Source: DTU036 sp964346475 (GTDB lineage: Bacteria; Bacillota; Clostridia; Peptostreptococcales; Acidaminobacteraceae). Taken from it: a DNA stretch of 47,835 nt. Positions 40,337-47,835 of this stretch are shown piece after piece (position 1 is the stretch's first letter; every line of letters starts with the position of its first letter). The DNA is taken from assembly GCA_964346475.1 (NCBI GenBank), contig CAYFUM010000008.1, forward strand, positions 1 through 47,835. Reading direction: 5' to 3'. Made by a program: the position numbers and the translations under genes. The notes under the pieces were generated by a model, which ran no database searches, was not told the DNA's origin, and worked only from the letters and a program-made list of their open reading frames with translations.

Positions 40337-40945
40337 ATGAGGGATTTAAATAAAAAACTAATATTTGCGGGCCTTATTTTCCTTCTGGCCTTTATAGTCC
40401 TTATCTGGCCCTCCTCCAAGGACTCCCTACCCAGTGGACCAATTAGCCAGGCTAGGGAAAGGCTGGAGTCGGGTAAAGCTGGGTCTGAGATAATTTTTTT
40501 AGAAAGGGAAGAAGAGCCAAAAAGCCTGGCAGGCCACTTTAGGGGCAGGGTGGATATAGACTCCTTTGAGCTGGTGGGTAAGAGTTTTTTATCCAGGGCA
40601 GCTGTGGCCCTTATCAAGGCCAATTTGGAGAGGGATCTGGGCCAGGGCTTCTATGTGGATTTTTATTTAGAGGAGGATGGCTCCTGGCTTATGGATCTAG
40701 GAGAGAGTTTTTCCTCCTATCAGATTACTACCCTTGTGTCCACCACTGAGGATAGGGTAGATTTTAAGGAGGGGCTACTAGATGCTAGGAGGGAGTTTTA
40801 TATCCCTGACTTAAAAGACAGCCTCTATCTAAAGCTCAGGGGTCATGTCCTGGATTATGTGGGGGGCACCCTGATTCTAGAGGGAGAAAATGACATTATG
40901 AAACTCTCGGTGGTGGGGAGCTTTAAGCTAGATAGGATCCCCTAG
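40337..40945 (+). CDS. Membrane-anchored or exported protein of unknown function (202 aa)
   Basis: Not recognised. There is one N-terminal membrane segment (residues 8-24, LIFAGLIFLLAFIVLIW), then an extracytoplasmic region with a repeated strand pattern (VDFYLEEDGSWLMDLG, KDSLYLKLRGHVLDYVGG). AGGAAG precedes the ATG at 40337. It directly follows the polytopic membrane gene and is likely its partner. No motif suggests a reaction. Confidence 0.7.
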   Translation: MRDLNKKLIFAGLIFLLAFIVLIWPSSKDSLPSGPISQARERLESGKAGSEIIFLEREEEPKSLAGHFRGRVDIDSFELVGKSFLSRAAVALIKANLERDLGQGFYVDFYLEEDGSWLMDLGESFSSYQITTLVSTTEDRVDFKEGLLDARREFYIPDLKDSLYLKLRGHVLDYVGGTLILEGENDIMKLSVVGSFKLDRIP

Positions 40946-40979
40946 TGGTTATTAAGACTTATAAAGGAAGGTGGATGGG

Positions 40980-41312
40980 ATGAAGGAGGTTACCTTTGAG
41001 GATTTTGCCAGGCTTGATATCAGGGTTGGTGAGATTATAAGGGTGGAGGACTTTGAGAGGGCAAGAAAGCCTGCCTATAAGATCTGGGTGGATTTTGGGG
41101 AGCTGGGAATAAAAAAGAGCTCTGCCCAGATAAAAGAGCATTATACTAGGGAGGATCTCCTAGGACGCCAGATCCTGGCAGTGGTAAATTTTCCTCCCCG
41201 GCAGATAGCTGACTTTATGTCGGAGGTTTTAATTTTAGGGACATATTCCAAGGGGGGAGTGGTGCTTATTAGCCCTGAAAGACCAGTGGATAGGGGAGAT
41301 AGGCTAGGCTAG
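40980..41312 (+). CDS. csaA: CsaA-like tRNA-binding/chaperone protein
   Basis: A 110-residue single tRNA-binding-domain (EMAP-type OB fold) protein. VTFEDFARLDIRVGEII, KPAYKIWVDFGELGIKKSSAQI and VVNFPPRQIADFMSEVLILG match CsaA along its length. CsaA assists protein export in Bacillus. The frame opens at ATG 40971, but ATG 40980 matches the family N-terminus better (MKEVTFEDFARLD) and has AAGGAAGG in front. It is the last gene before the ABC operon, and no clear terminator follows. Confidence 0.88.
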   Translation: MKEVTFEDFARLDIRVGEIIRVEDFERARKPAYKIWVDFGELGIKKSSAQIKEHYTREDLLGRQILAVVNFPPRQIADFMSEVLILGTYSKGGVVLISPERPVDRGDRLG

Positions 41313-41407
41313 GATTTTTCTGGTTTGGGAAGAAATTTTTAAGTTTAGGACTGATTGGGAAAAAAATGCAAGAAATGCCCGGCGTCCTTGGCAATATACG
41401 GTTTAGC

Positions 41408-41436
41408 TTGACATTGAAATGGAAAAACTTTACAAT
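41408..41436 (+). promoter_or_regulatory. Strong promoter of the ABC importer operon
   Basis: TTGACA (41408-41413), 17 bases, TACAAT (41431-41436). Transcription would start near 41443, at the first base of the inverted repeat 41443-41470. Confidence 0.85.
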
Positions 41437-41442
41437 AATATC

Positions 41443-41470
41443 AATAACTCTTAGCTGCTTAGGAGTTATT
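41443..41470 (+). promoter_or_regulatory. Hairpin at the 5' end of the ABC operon mRNA
   Basis: AATAACTC (41443-41450) pairs with GAGTTATT (41463-41470). The stem extends to 12 bp with wobble pairs and closes on a CTGC loop. It lies at the predicted transcription start. It could stabilise the mRNA or be an operator. There is no terminator-type T-run, and the purine-riboswitch core is absent. Confidence 0.65.
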
Positions 41471-41525
41471 AACATGTAATGGAAAATCTATTGCTAAAGC
41501 TATAGATAATAAAAGGAGGAAGTAG

Positions 41526-42755
41526 ATGAGTAAGAAATTAATTACTTTATTACTAGTTCTTTTACTGGCCTTAAGTGTTGTTGGTTGTGGAGGAAGCCAG
41601 GAGCCTGAAGCTCCAGCAGAAGAGCCACAAGCAGAAGCTCCAGCAGAAGAGCCAGCAGAAGAGCCAGCGGAAGAGCCAGCGGAAGAGCCAGCAGAAGAAC
41701 CAGCAGCTGACTTTAAAATTGGTGTTGTAACAGGAACCTCATCCCAGGGTGAGGAAGAGTACCAGGCAGGAAGAAACATGGTTGCCAAGTACGGAGATAT
41801 GGTTGAGCATGTTACTTACCCAGATGATTTCTCTAAAGAAGTTGAGACTACTATTGCACAAATCAAGGGTCTAGCAGCTGATCCTGATATGAAGGCAATT
41901 GTAATCTGCCAGGCAGTTCCTGGTACTGTAGCAGCTATTGATGCTGTTAGAGAAACTCGCGAAGACATACTATTTGTTGCAGGTGCCCCCCACGAAGACG
42001 TTGAGCCAGTTGCAGCTCGTGCTGACATTGCTCTTGACGTTAACCAGTATGAGCGTGGAAATTCAATTATGCAACAAGCCTATGATATGGGCGCCAAGAC
42101 CTACGTTCACTATTCTTTCCCAAGACATATGCAGATGCAACTTCTAGCTGCCCGTCGTGATATCATGAAGGCCAAAGCAGAAGAGCTGGGAATTGAATTT
42201 GTTGAAGTTGATGCTCCAGACCCACTGAGTGATGCTGGTGTAACCGGTGCACAAAACTTTATTCTAGAAGATGTTCCCCGTCAAGTTGAGAAATACGGTG
42301 TGGACACAGCCTTCTTTAGTACTAACTGCTCAATGCAAGAGCCTCTAATTACAAGGGCTGTTGAAACAGGAGCAATCTATCCCGAGCAGTGCTGTCCATC
42401 TCCCTACCACGCCTATCCAGGAGCTCTTGGAATCACCATTCCTGCTGACAAGGCCGGAGATATTGATTATCTAAACTCTGAAATCAAGCGTGTTCTGGAA
42501 GAAAAAGGCGTTTCTGGACGTTTTGCTACTTGGGTAGGTTCAGCTAATGCTAATATTATCTATGCTGGTGTTGAGTATGCTATCGAGTATGCCGAAGGCA
42601 AAATCGATCGTGTAGATCCTGCAGCAGCCGAGAGAATTCTAAAAGAAGTTGTTGGTGTAGAAGTTGACAAGATTAAAGTCGAGCCCTTCGAAACCGATGA
42701 TGGCGAAGTTCTAGATAACTTCCTGTTCTTTGTACTAGGTAGTCAAGTATTCTAG
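41526..42755 (+). CDS. Substrate-binding lipoprotein, DUF3798 / BMP-like
   Basis: A 409-residue lipoprotein: signal peptide with lipobox LSVVGC (lipidated Cys near residue 21), then a Glu/Pro/Ala linker with repeated AEEP units (residues 27-58), then a periplasmic-binding-type fold beginning FKIGVVTGTSSQGEEEYQAG. IKGLAADPDMKAIVICQAVPG and FFSTNCSMQEPLITRAVETG follow. The mature part resembles DUF3798 proteins. It captures an unknown solute for the ABC transporter encoded next. AGGAGG precedes the ATG. It uses many GCT/GTT/CGT codons, unlike its neighbours, which suggests high expression. Confidence 0.85.
   Translation: MSKKLITLLLVLLLALSVVGCGGSQEPEAPAEEPQAEAPAEEPAEEPAEEPAEEPAEEPAADFKIGVVTGTSSQGEEEYQAGRNMVAKYGDMVEHVTYPDDFSKEVETTIAQIKGLAADPDMKAIVICQAVPGTVAAIDAVRETREDILFVAGAPHEDVEPVAARADIALDVNQYERGNSIMQQAYDMGAKTYVHYSFPRHMQMQLLAARRDIMKAKAEELGIEFVEVDAPDPLSDAGVTGAQNFILEDVPRQVEKYGVDTAFFSTNCSMQEPLITRAVETGAIYPEQCCPSPYHAYPGALGITIPADKAGDIDYLNSEIKRVLEEKGVSGRFATWVGSANANIIYAGVEYAIEYAEGKIDRVDPAAAERILKEVVGVEVDKIKVEPFETDDGEVLDNFLFFVLGSQVF
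41641..41700 (+). repeat. Five 12-bp tandem repeats encoding the AEEP linker
   Basis: Five adjacent units of CAGCAGAAGAGC or one-base variants (CAGCGGAAGAGC, CAGCAGAAGAAC). They encode the acidic Pro-rich spacer between the lipid anchor and the binding domain. A repeat of this kind can change in copy number without breaking the frame. Confidence 0.9.
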
Positions 42756-42767
42756 ACCTTAAGAAGT

Positions 42768-42796
42768 GGGGGTCGTGAAAACGGCCCCTCTTTTTT
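42768..42796 (+). terminator. Hairpin after the lipoprotein gene (terminator or partial attenuator)
   Basis: GGGGGTCGT (42768-42776), loop GAAA, ACGGCCCCT (42781-42789) and six T residues (42791-42796). It lies inside the operon, 22 bases before the ATPase gene. It would let the lipoprotein be made in excess over the membrane components. Confidence 0.85.
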
Positions 42797-42817
42797 ACTT
42801 TAAAACAGGAGGAAAGC

Positions 42818-44404
42818 ATGGCACTACTGGAAATGAGGGATATTTCCAAGTCCTATTCGGGAAATCAAGTACTAAAAAATGTTAATTTAAAAATTGAGCC
42901 TGGTGAAATCCATGGGCTTATTGGTGAGAATGGCGCAGGGAAATCAACCCTGATGAACATTCTTTTTGGCATGCCTGTAATCCACGCTACCGGTGGTCAT
43001 GAGGGCCAGATGTTTATTGATGGTGAGGCTTTTGTTCCTACTTCTCCCATGGACGCCATGGCAGCAGGTATAGGCATGGTCCACCAGGAATTTATGCTGA
43101 TTCCAGGCTTTACAATTACAGAAAATGTAAAGTTAAATCGAGAAAGTACAAAACCCAGCCTGCTGAGCAAGGTCTTTGGCCCCAAGCTGGATAGGCTGGA
43201 TAGGGAAACCATGTCCAGTGACACGAGGGAAGCTTTAAATAAGCTTCATATGAACATAGATGAATTTGTTAAAATCAAAGGGCTTCCCGTTGGATATATG
43301 CAGTTTGTTGAAATTGCCCGGGAGATAGATAAGAGAAATCTCCGTCTTTTAATTCTTGATGAGCCCACTGCAGTACTTACTGAGAGTGAGGCGGAGAAAT
43401 TTTTAGAAGTTATTAAATCCCTATCGGATATGGGTATTGCGGTTTTATTTATTACCCACAGGCTAGAGGAGATAAAATCCGTTTCCCATGGTATCACCGT
43501 TCTACGTGATGGGGAGATGGTCTTAGCTGAGAAAATTGAAAATATCAGTTTAGTTGAAATGGCTAGAGCCATGGTTGGGCGTAAAGTTGAGCTTTCCAAG
43601 GAGGATCGGAGAGACTTATCCGATGCCCCTGTTCATTTAGAGCTGATTGATCTCAAGGTTGATATGCCTGGAGAGCAGGTAAAGGGTGTCAGCCTTGAAG
43701 TAAAAAAAGGTGAGATCTTTGGCATAGGCGGTCTAGCAGGCCAGGGTAAAATTGGCATCTCCAATGGTATTATGGGCCTCTACCCCACTGAGGGTAGGAT
43801 TATTAAATCCGGCGAGGAGATGAAGTTAAATAACCCCAGGTTTATGCTGGATAGGAATGTGACCTTCCTCTCCGAGGACAGAAAGGGCATGGGTCTTTTG
43901 CTGGACGATTCGATAGAAAACAACATCGCCTTTACTGCCCAGGAAATCAAGGATAAATTCCTAAAAAAGACCCTGGGAGTTAAGTTTCTAGATAAAAAGG
44001 CCATCACAGAGAATGCAGATAGGATGATTGAAGAGCTGGATATTCGCTGTACCTCGGGTAAGCAGCATACTAGAAGGCTCAGTGGAGGAAACCAGCAGAA
44101 GGTCTGTATCGCTAGAGCTCTAAGCTTTGGCCCCGATATCCTTCTTATAAGTGAGCCCACCCGGGGTATTGATATCGGAGCTAAAAAACTGGTTCTGGAC
44201 ACTATTGTGAAACTTAGCAAGGAAGAAGGCCTTACAGTTATTATGACCTCCAGTGAGCTGGCTGAACTCAGACAGATCTCTGATAGGATAGCAATCATTT
44301 CCGATGGTAAGCTCCAGGGTATCTTCAGTCCCGATGAAAAGGATGAGGTACTGGGTCTAGCCATGGCAGGAGATGACTATGAGGAGGTAGTGGGTGAATC
44401 TTAA
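42818..44404 (+). CDS. ABC transporter ATP-binding protein with two nucleotide-binding domains
   Basis: A 528-residue protein of the simple sugar/nucleoside (BMP-linked) type. Domain 1 has Walker A GENGAGKST near residues 37-45, VHQEFMLIPGFTITENV and Walker B LLILDEPTAVL. Domain 2 has a degenerate Walker A (GLAGQGKIGI), signature LSGGNQQKVCIARAL and ILLISEPTRGID. The degenerate second site is normal for this class. In domain 1 the usual LSVG(Q) signature reads LPVGYMQFVEIAR. AGGAGG precedes the ATG. It powers the two permeases downstream. Confidence 0.93.
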   Translation: MALLEMRDISKSYSGNQVLKNVNLKIEPGEIHGLIGENGAGKSTLMNILFGMPVIHATGGHEGQMFIDGEAFVPTSPMDAMAAGIGMVHQEFMLIPGFTITENVKLNRESTKPSLLSKVFGPKLDRLDRETMSSDTREALNKLHMNIDEFVKIKGLPVGYMQFVEIAREIDKRNLRLLILDEPTAVLTESEAEKFLEVIKSLSDMGIAVLFITHRLEEIKSVSHGITVLRDGEMVLAEKIENISLVEMARAMVGRKVELSKEDRRDLSDAPVHLELIDLKVDMPGEQVKGVSLEVKKGEIFGIGGLAGQGKIGISNGIMGLYPTEGRIIKSGEEMKLNNPRFMLDRNVTFLSEDRKGMGLLLDDSIENNIAFTAQEIKDKFLKKTLGVKFLDKKAITENADRMIEELDIRCTSGKQHTRRLSGGNQQKVCIARALSFGPDILLISEPTRGIDIGAKKLVLDTIVKLSKEEGLTVIMTSSELAELRQISDRIAIISDGKLQGIFSPDEKDEVLGLAMAGDDYEEVVGES

Positions 44405-45443
44405 ATCCTTATATGAAAAGATAGGCTTTCCAAGGCTTATCATTACATTTTTTCTTATTGTTCTACTGATTGGATCCTTTATGCTGGATATATCCCAGCC
44501 CAGTCTTTGGAATGGAATAGCCCTTCGCTTTGGCATGAATGCCCTTTTAGTGCTGGCTATGGTCCCAGGGATTAGAGCTGGTATAGGTATTAACTTTAAT
44601 CTAGCTATAGGAATAGTCCTGGGACTGCTGGGAGCTGTTCTTAGCTTTGAGCAGGGTTTTCAAGGAGCCAAGGGCTTTTGGGTTGCCAATGCCATTGCCC
44701 TTCCCATGGCCCTGGTGGCAGGCTATCTCTATGGCCACCTACTAAATAGAGTCAAGGGCGATGAGATGACGGTATCCAACTATATCGGTCTCTCCATTGT
44801 CTCCTTTATGTGTATTATTTGGATTATCCTCCCCCTGACCAATGGTGAGCTTATCTGGCCCATGGGGGGTAAGGGGCTTAGGGTTACCATCTCCATGGAA
44901 AATAGCTTTGGCCACTACCTAAATAATCTCTGGGCCTTTCCCAAGGCCAGTGCTGGAGGGACAGGCTTTAGCTTCCCTACGGGCATGATAGTTTACTTTG
45001 GGGTTTGGGCTCTACTAGTCTGGCTCTTTAATAGATCAAAGACCGGTAGTGCCATGGCAGCTGCGGGGGCCAATGAGCTCTTTGCAACCTCCAATGGTAT
45101 AAATGTTAATAAATACAGGATTCTGGGAACTGTTCTTTCTACGGTGATAGCAGCTGCAGGAATTATAGTCTATGCCCAGGGTTTTGGTTTCCTACAATTA
45201 TACAGAGCTCCCCTCTATATGGCTATGCCGGCTGCGGCGGCTATCCTTATAGGAGGAGCCACCCTTAAGGATGCAAGAATTATTCATGTTATTATTGGTA
45301 CCTTCCTCTTCCAGTCCCTCCTGGTGGTTTCCCTGCCGGTTATCAATGTTATTTCCGGAGGAGAGATGGCGGAGATTGTGCGAGTAATTGTAAGTAATGG
45401 TATTATTCTCTACGCACTGACTAGGGGAGGTGATGAGGCATGA
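44394..45443 (+). CDS. ABC transporter permease (first)
   Basis: A 349-residue protein with about eight to ten membrane segments of the BPD_transp_2 type (GTVLSTVIAAAGIIVYAQGFGFLQLY, GGATLKDARIIHVIIGTFLF). The start is GTG at 44394 with AGGAGGT five bases upstream, inside the ATPase gene (11-base overlap). It pairs with the next permease to form the channel. Confidence 0.9.
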   Translation: MNLKSLYEKIGFPRLIITFFLIVLLIGSFMLDISQPSLWNGIALRFGMNALLVLAMVPGIRAGIGINFNLAIGIVLGLLGAVLSFEQGFQGAKGFWVANAIALPMALVAGYLYGHLLNRVKGDEMTVSNYIGLSIVSFMCIIWIILPLTNGELIWPMGGKGLRVTISMENSFGHYLNNLWAFPKASAGGTGFSFPTGMIVYFGVWALLVWLFNRSKTGSAMAAAGANELFATSNGINVNKYRILGTVLSTVIAAAGIIVYAQGFGFLQLYRAPLYMAMPAAAAILIGGATLKDARIIHVIIGTFLFQSLLVVSLPVINVISGGEMAEIVRVIVSNGIILYALTRGGDEA

Positions 45444-46504
45444 TTGTTCCAATTATTTTTGCAATCATATGTATAGCAGGATTTTTAGTCTCGGGACTGA
45501 GCTTTAAATTTGTCCTTGAGGAAGTCCTCTTTCGTGTTTCTAGAAATATGATACTGGTCCTCTCCCTGATAATCCCTGTTATTACGGGTCTTGGACTTAA
45601 CTTTGGTATAGTCCTTGGTGCTATGGCAGGCCAGACAGGGCTCTTCTTTATAGTTAGTAAGAAGATGTCAGGTCTTCCAGGAGTATTTACTGCTATGGCT
45701 CTGGCTACTCCTGTGGCGATTTTTCTAGGTTATCTTGTGGGCCTTGTTCTTAATAAGGCCAAGGGCAAGGAGATGATAACCTCCATGATCCTAGGCTTTT
45801 TTGCCAACGGGATCTACCAGCTTGTCTATATAGCTATGGTGGGGAGCATCATTCCAGTTAAAAACAAGTCTATTCTCATGCCTTCAGGCGTTGGTCTTAG
45901 AAATACCATTGACCTTGTAAACATCCGTAAGGCCCTAGATACTGCTATCTTTGGCAAGTTACTAAACACCAGGCTACCCATAACTACCTATCTCTTTACA
46001 GTTTTGATTGCCCTTGGCATGTTCTACTTTATGAAGACCAAGCTGGGCCAGGACATGAGAGCAGTTGGCCAGGATATGGGAGTAGCCAGGGTTGCTGGTA
46101 TCCATGTTAATAAGACCAGGATTATTGCGGTAATTATTTCCACGGTTTTAGCTGCCTGGGGACAGATAGTCTTTCTTCAGAATATGGGAAATATCAATAC
46201 CTACTCTAACCACGAGAATGTTGGACTCTTTAGTGTAGCCTCCCTGCTTATTGGAGGTGCTACAGTAAATAAGGCAACCTGGCAACAGGCCCTTATAGGT
46301 ACCATTCTCTTCCACACCCTCTTTATTATTTCCCCGGTTGCTGGTCAGCAGCTGGTGGGAGACGCCCAGATTGGGGAGTATTTCAGGGTCTTTGTGGCCT
46401 ATGGTGTAATAGGTCTAGCTCTAGTACTCCACGCCTGGGAGGGTCATAAGGAGAGTAAGAAGGACAGGGAAGAAAAAGAAGAAGAGGCTACTTCTGTAGA
46501 GTAG
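45440..46504 (+). CDS. ABC transporter permease (second)
   Basis: A 354-residue protein with about ten membrane segments, related to the first permease (HVNKTRIIAVIISTVLAAWGQIVFLQ, GGATVNKATWQQALIGTILF). An AVGQDMGVARVAGI loop fits the family's coupling region. It has a highly charged Lys/Glu tail. It overlaps the first permease by four bases (ATGA) and ends the operon, followed by a strong shared terminator. Confidence 0.9.
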   Translation: MIVPIIFAIICIAGFLVSGLSFKFVLEEVLFRVSRNMILVLSLIIPVITGLGLNFGIVLGAMAGQTGLFFIVSKKMSGLPGVFTAMALATPVAIFLGYLVGLVLNKAKGKEMITSMILGFFANGIYQLVYIAMVGSIIPVKNKSILMPSGVGLRNTIDLVNIRKALDTAIFGKLLNTRLPITTYLFTVLIALGMFYFMKTKLGQDMRAVGQDMGVARVAGIHVNKTRIIAVIISTVLAAWGQIVFLQNMGNINTYSNHENVGLFSVASLLIGGATVNKATWQQALIGTILFHTLFIISPVAGQQLVGDAQIGEYFRVFVAYGVIGLALVLHAWEGHKESKKDREEKEEEATSVE

Positions 46505-46566
46505 TTATAAAAAATATGAGCTCCAGTTTAGTATCTCTTAGGCTACTAAAATGGGACCCATTTATC

Positions 46567-46597
46567 AAAATACCCCTCTCTAGCAGAGGGGTATTTT
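46567..46597. terminator. Bidirectional terminator after the ABC operon
   Basis: A 13-bp perfect stem AAAATACCCCTCT / AGAGGGGTATTTT with a CTAGC loop. Because both arms end in A/T runs it serves the ABC operon and the convergent GntR gene. Confidence 0.9.
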
Positions 46598-46613
46598 GTA
46601 TTATCTTGAAAGC

Positions 46614-47261
46614 TTAGATTACATCCAGAGCTGCGTGGTCAATGTCCCAGTGGATATCTCTAAGAAAGCTTTGGAGCTTCTTTTTATCTTTTTTTCTAAA
46701 AAGTCTAAGAATTTCTACATGCTCTTTATTGGTGTCTTCAAAGATTTTAGAGAAGTTGCCATTATTTTTTTCGGTATATCCTTGTCTTAGAAACCTCATC
46801 TTAAGCTTCTTAAGAATATTGATAAGTTCTGTGTTCTCTGTCTTATAGAGGTAGACATTATGAAAATCAACCTGAGCCTGATAGTAGTTGTCATATTCAT
46901 CCTTTTCTATGGCTATTTTCATGACCTCTATTAAATTCTCCATTTTTGATAGGTCCTCTTCATCAAGTTTTTCAATGGACAGGGCAACAGCCAGGGTTTC
47001 TAGGTGTCCTATTAAGGTATAAAGCTCCCTGGCCTCTTCTAGAGTCAAGGGTTTTACTCTAAAGCCCTTTCTAGGTTCGTTTATTAGGAGCCCTTCAGCG
47101 GAAAGCTGGATTAGCGCCTCTCTAACAGGTGTTCTAGATATATTTAAAGTATCGCAGATTTGTTGCTCACTAATTTTTTCATCGGGTTTCAGAGATCCGT
47201 CCCTGATCTTTTCTGAAATAAAATTGTATACATGGCTTTTTAAACTCAAATAATTTATCAT
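46614..47261 (-). CDS. GntR family transcriptional regulator (FCD/FadR-type)
   Basis: A 215-residue protein. The N-terminal winged HTH is LKSHVYNFISEKIRDGSLKP.. followed by ISEQQICDTLNISRTPVREAL (residues 30-50), and the C-terminal all-helical FCD domain has DFHNVYLYKTEN and NKEHVEILRLF supplying the metal- or ligand-binding histidines. The TTGAAGAGGAAAT region before the ATG at 47261 is the ribosome binding site. It is convergent with the ABC operon and may regulate it or the decayed symporter locus upstream; neither is shown. Confidence 0.9.
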   Translation of the reverse strand: MINYLSLKSHVYNFISEKIRDGSLKPDEKISEQQICDTLNISRTPVREALIQLSAEGLLINEPRKGFRVKPLTLEEARELYTLIGHLETLAVALSIEKLDEEDLSKMENLIEVMKIAIEKDEYDNYYQAQVDFHNVYLYKTENTELINILKKLKMRFLRQGYTEKNNGNFSKIFEDTNKEHVEILRLFRKKDKKKLQSFLRDIHWDIDHAALDVI

Positions 47262-47345
47262 ATTTCCTCTTCAATTCCATTATCTGCTTATCCTTCTGGA
47301 TATTCATTATACACTAAATATGCAAGAATTTAGAGATTAGCCAGG

Positions 47346-47385
47346 CCAGGGTCAAGCCTCTTTGCCAATCCAGGGCCAAGCCTCT
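47346..47385 (+). repeat. Short direct repeat upstream of the GntR gene
   Basis: CCAGGGTCAAGCCTCT (47346-47361) and CCAGGGCCAAGCCTCT (47370-47385), 15 of 16 identical with a 24-base period. It could be a regulator-binding site pair. The rest of 47262-47491 shows no gene. Confidence 0.6.
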
Positions 47386-47491
47386 AATGAAGATCTTTTT
47401 TCTTTTAGCAGGAGTCTACCAGGGGTTATAAATAATGGTTATAAATAATTCGAAATTATTAGTTGGATATCCTTGCTAAGAATGGGGGGAT

Positions 47492-47728
47492 ATGTTATTT
47501 GTTGGCTCAGCTCTAGTTCCAGCCCTAATTGGTGGCCTGTATTTTGAGGACAAGGTCAGCAGTCTTGCTGCCAATGCCAGTATGATAGTAGGTACACTGG
47601 TTCCGGCTACCCTATACTTGACTGTTGGATATGATGTTTTCCTGGGGGACCCAGTTTTTCTAGGAATAATCTCATCTACTGCTACACTCTTCTTGGTATC
47701 TATCTTTACAAAGAAAAAACCAGCATAG
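47492..47728 (+). pseudogene. C-terminal remnant of a sodium:solute symporter
   Basis: A 78-codon frame reading FVGSALVPALIGGLYFEDKV, then ANASMIVGTLVPATLYLTVG and a hydrophobic end with LVSIFTKKKPA. This is the pattern of the last two membrane segments of SSS-family symporters, which are normally about 480-550 residues. An in-frame stop lies 12 bases before the first ATG, and no upstream part is present. GGGGGGAT before the ATG is ribosome-binding-site-like, so a short product is not excluded, but a truncated remnant is the better reading. Confidence 0.6.
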
Positions 47729-47769
47729 ATAGAAGGGGAAGTAAAAGCGTCAAATATTCAGACTCAAGA

Positions 47770-47804
47770 AAGACTCAAAGTTTAGCACTTTGGGTCTTTT
47801 TTTT
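47770..47804 (+). terminator. Terminator before the last gene of the window
   Basis: AAGACTCAAAGT (47770-47781), loop TTAGC, ACTTTGGGTCTT (47787-47798) with a run of eight T residues. One wobble pair. Confidence 0.88.
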
Positions 47805-47811
47805 GTATAAT
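47782..47811 (+). promoter_or_regulatory. Possible promoter of the gene at the window end
   Basis: TATAAT (47806-47811) with a weak TTAGCA (47782-47787) 18 bases upstream, overlapping the terminator. A start codon follows 16 bases after the -10 box. Confidence 0.45.
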
Positions 47812-47827
47812 AGAAAGGGAGGCATCT

Positions 47828-47835
47828 ATGTATGA
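47828..47835 (+). CDS. Start of a gene cut by the window end
   Basis: GGGAGG, five bases, then ATG TAT GA at 47828. Only two full codons are visible, so the product cannot be named. The upstream terminator and TATAAT support a real gene start. Confidence 0.5.

Noticed and set aside
41313..41525. Purine riboswitch ahead of the BMP-like lipoprotein gene
   Set aside because: Such operons sometimes carry one, but the conserved purine-riboswitch core is absent. Only a simple 12-bp hairpin is seen.
42818..44404. Second ATPase domain with degenerate Walker A as a sign of a broken gene
   Set aside because: Degeneracy of one ATP site is normal for double-domain ATPases of BMP/sugar-type importers, and the frame is intact.
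47341..47390. CRISPR-like repeat
   Set aside because: Only two copies of a 16-bp motif with an 8-base gap. No array and no cas genes in the window.

Overview
The window is a chromosomal replication-origin region of a Gram-positive bacterium of the Bacillota, most likely a clostridial or Tissierella-like anaerobe. The gene order rpmH-rnpA-yidD-yidC-jag-mnmE-mnmG-rsmG-parA-parB to the left of dnaA, and dnaA-dnaN-rlbA-recF-gyrB-gyrA to the right, is the classical Firmicute origin arrangement. The long SRP RNA with an Alu domain, the strong AGGAGG-type ribosome binding sites and the frequent GTG/TTG starts agree with this. The exact genus is not determined. Nearly all genes left of about 16.4 kb are on the minus strand and most to the right are on the plus strand, so transcription runs away from the origin on both arms.

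Left arm (1-16.4 kb). A pair of tandem small membrane-protein paralogues (the first cut by the window edge) faces an amidohydrolase across a shared terminator. The amidohydrolase is translationally coupled to prfB, which needs a programmed +1 frameshift and follows secA. Upstream of secA is a compact transcription unit: a DUF1576-like membrane protein, an unknown 113-residue protein, tadA, tRNA-Ser(GGA) and the SRP RNA. In it tadA, the tRNA and the SRP RNA abut with almost no spacer. Between this unit and parAB lies a 533-bp non-coding stretch with five parS sites. Then come rsmG, mnmG, mnmE, jag (khpB), yidC, yidD, rnpA and rpmH.

Origin (16.4-18.6 kb). DnaA boxes lie on both sides of dnaA. 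Between dnaA and dnaN there is a DnaA-box pair, a short GC block, a CTA-repeat (DnaA-trio) and an AT-rich stretch. This is the layout of a basal unwinding element, so this is the likely melting site.

Right arm (18.6-47.8 kb). dnaN, an S4-domain protein and a tyrosine-phosphatase-like gene are followed by recF-gyrB-gyrA. An rsbV-rsbW-sigB module overlaps the end of gyrA. A type II toxin-antitoxin pair sits directly after sigB, flanked by two copies of a 129-bp segment (sigB 3' end plus terminator), so it looks like an inserted islet. The second copy leads straight into the promoter of a three-gene SPFH / zinc-ribbon / TPM-domain membrane module resembling Bacillus ydjI-ydjG-ydjH. Next are a convergent pair of membrane genes (YibE/F family and an unknown), a lytic transglycosylase, and a tightly packed unit: uracil permease, a radical SAM protein (YtqA/MnmL-like), a QueT-type transporter, two unknown membrane proteins and a CsaA-like protein. 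A four-gene ABC importer operon (DUF3798/BMP-type lipoprotein, double ATPase, two permeases) follows, then a convergent GntR/FCD regulator, a remnant of a sodium:solute symporter and the first codons of another gene.

All calls come from reading the sequence. Family assignments rest on recognised motifs and remembered family features, with no database search. Promoter, operator and regulatory proposals are pattern-based inference.
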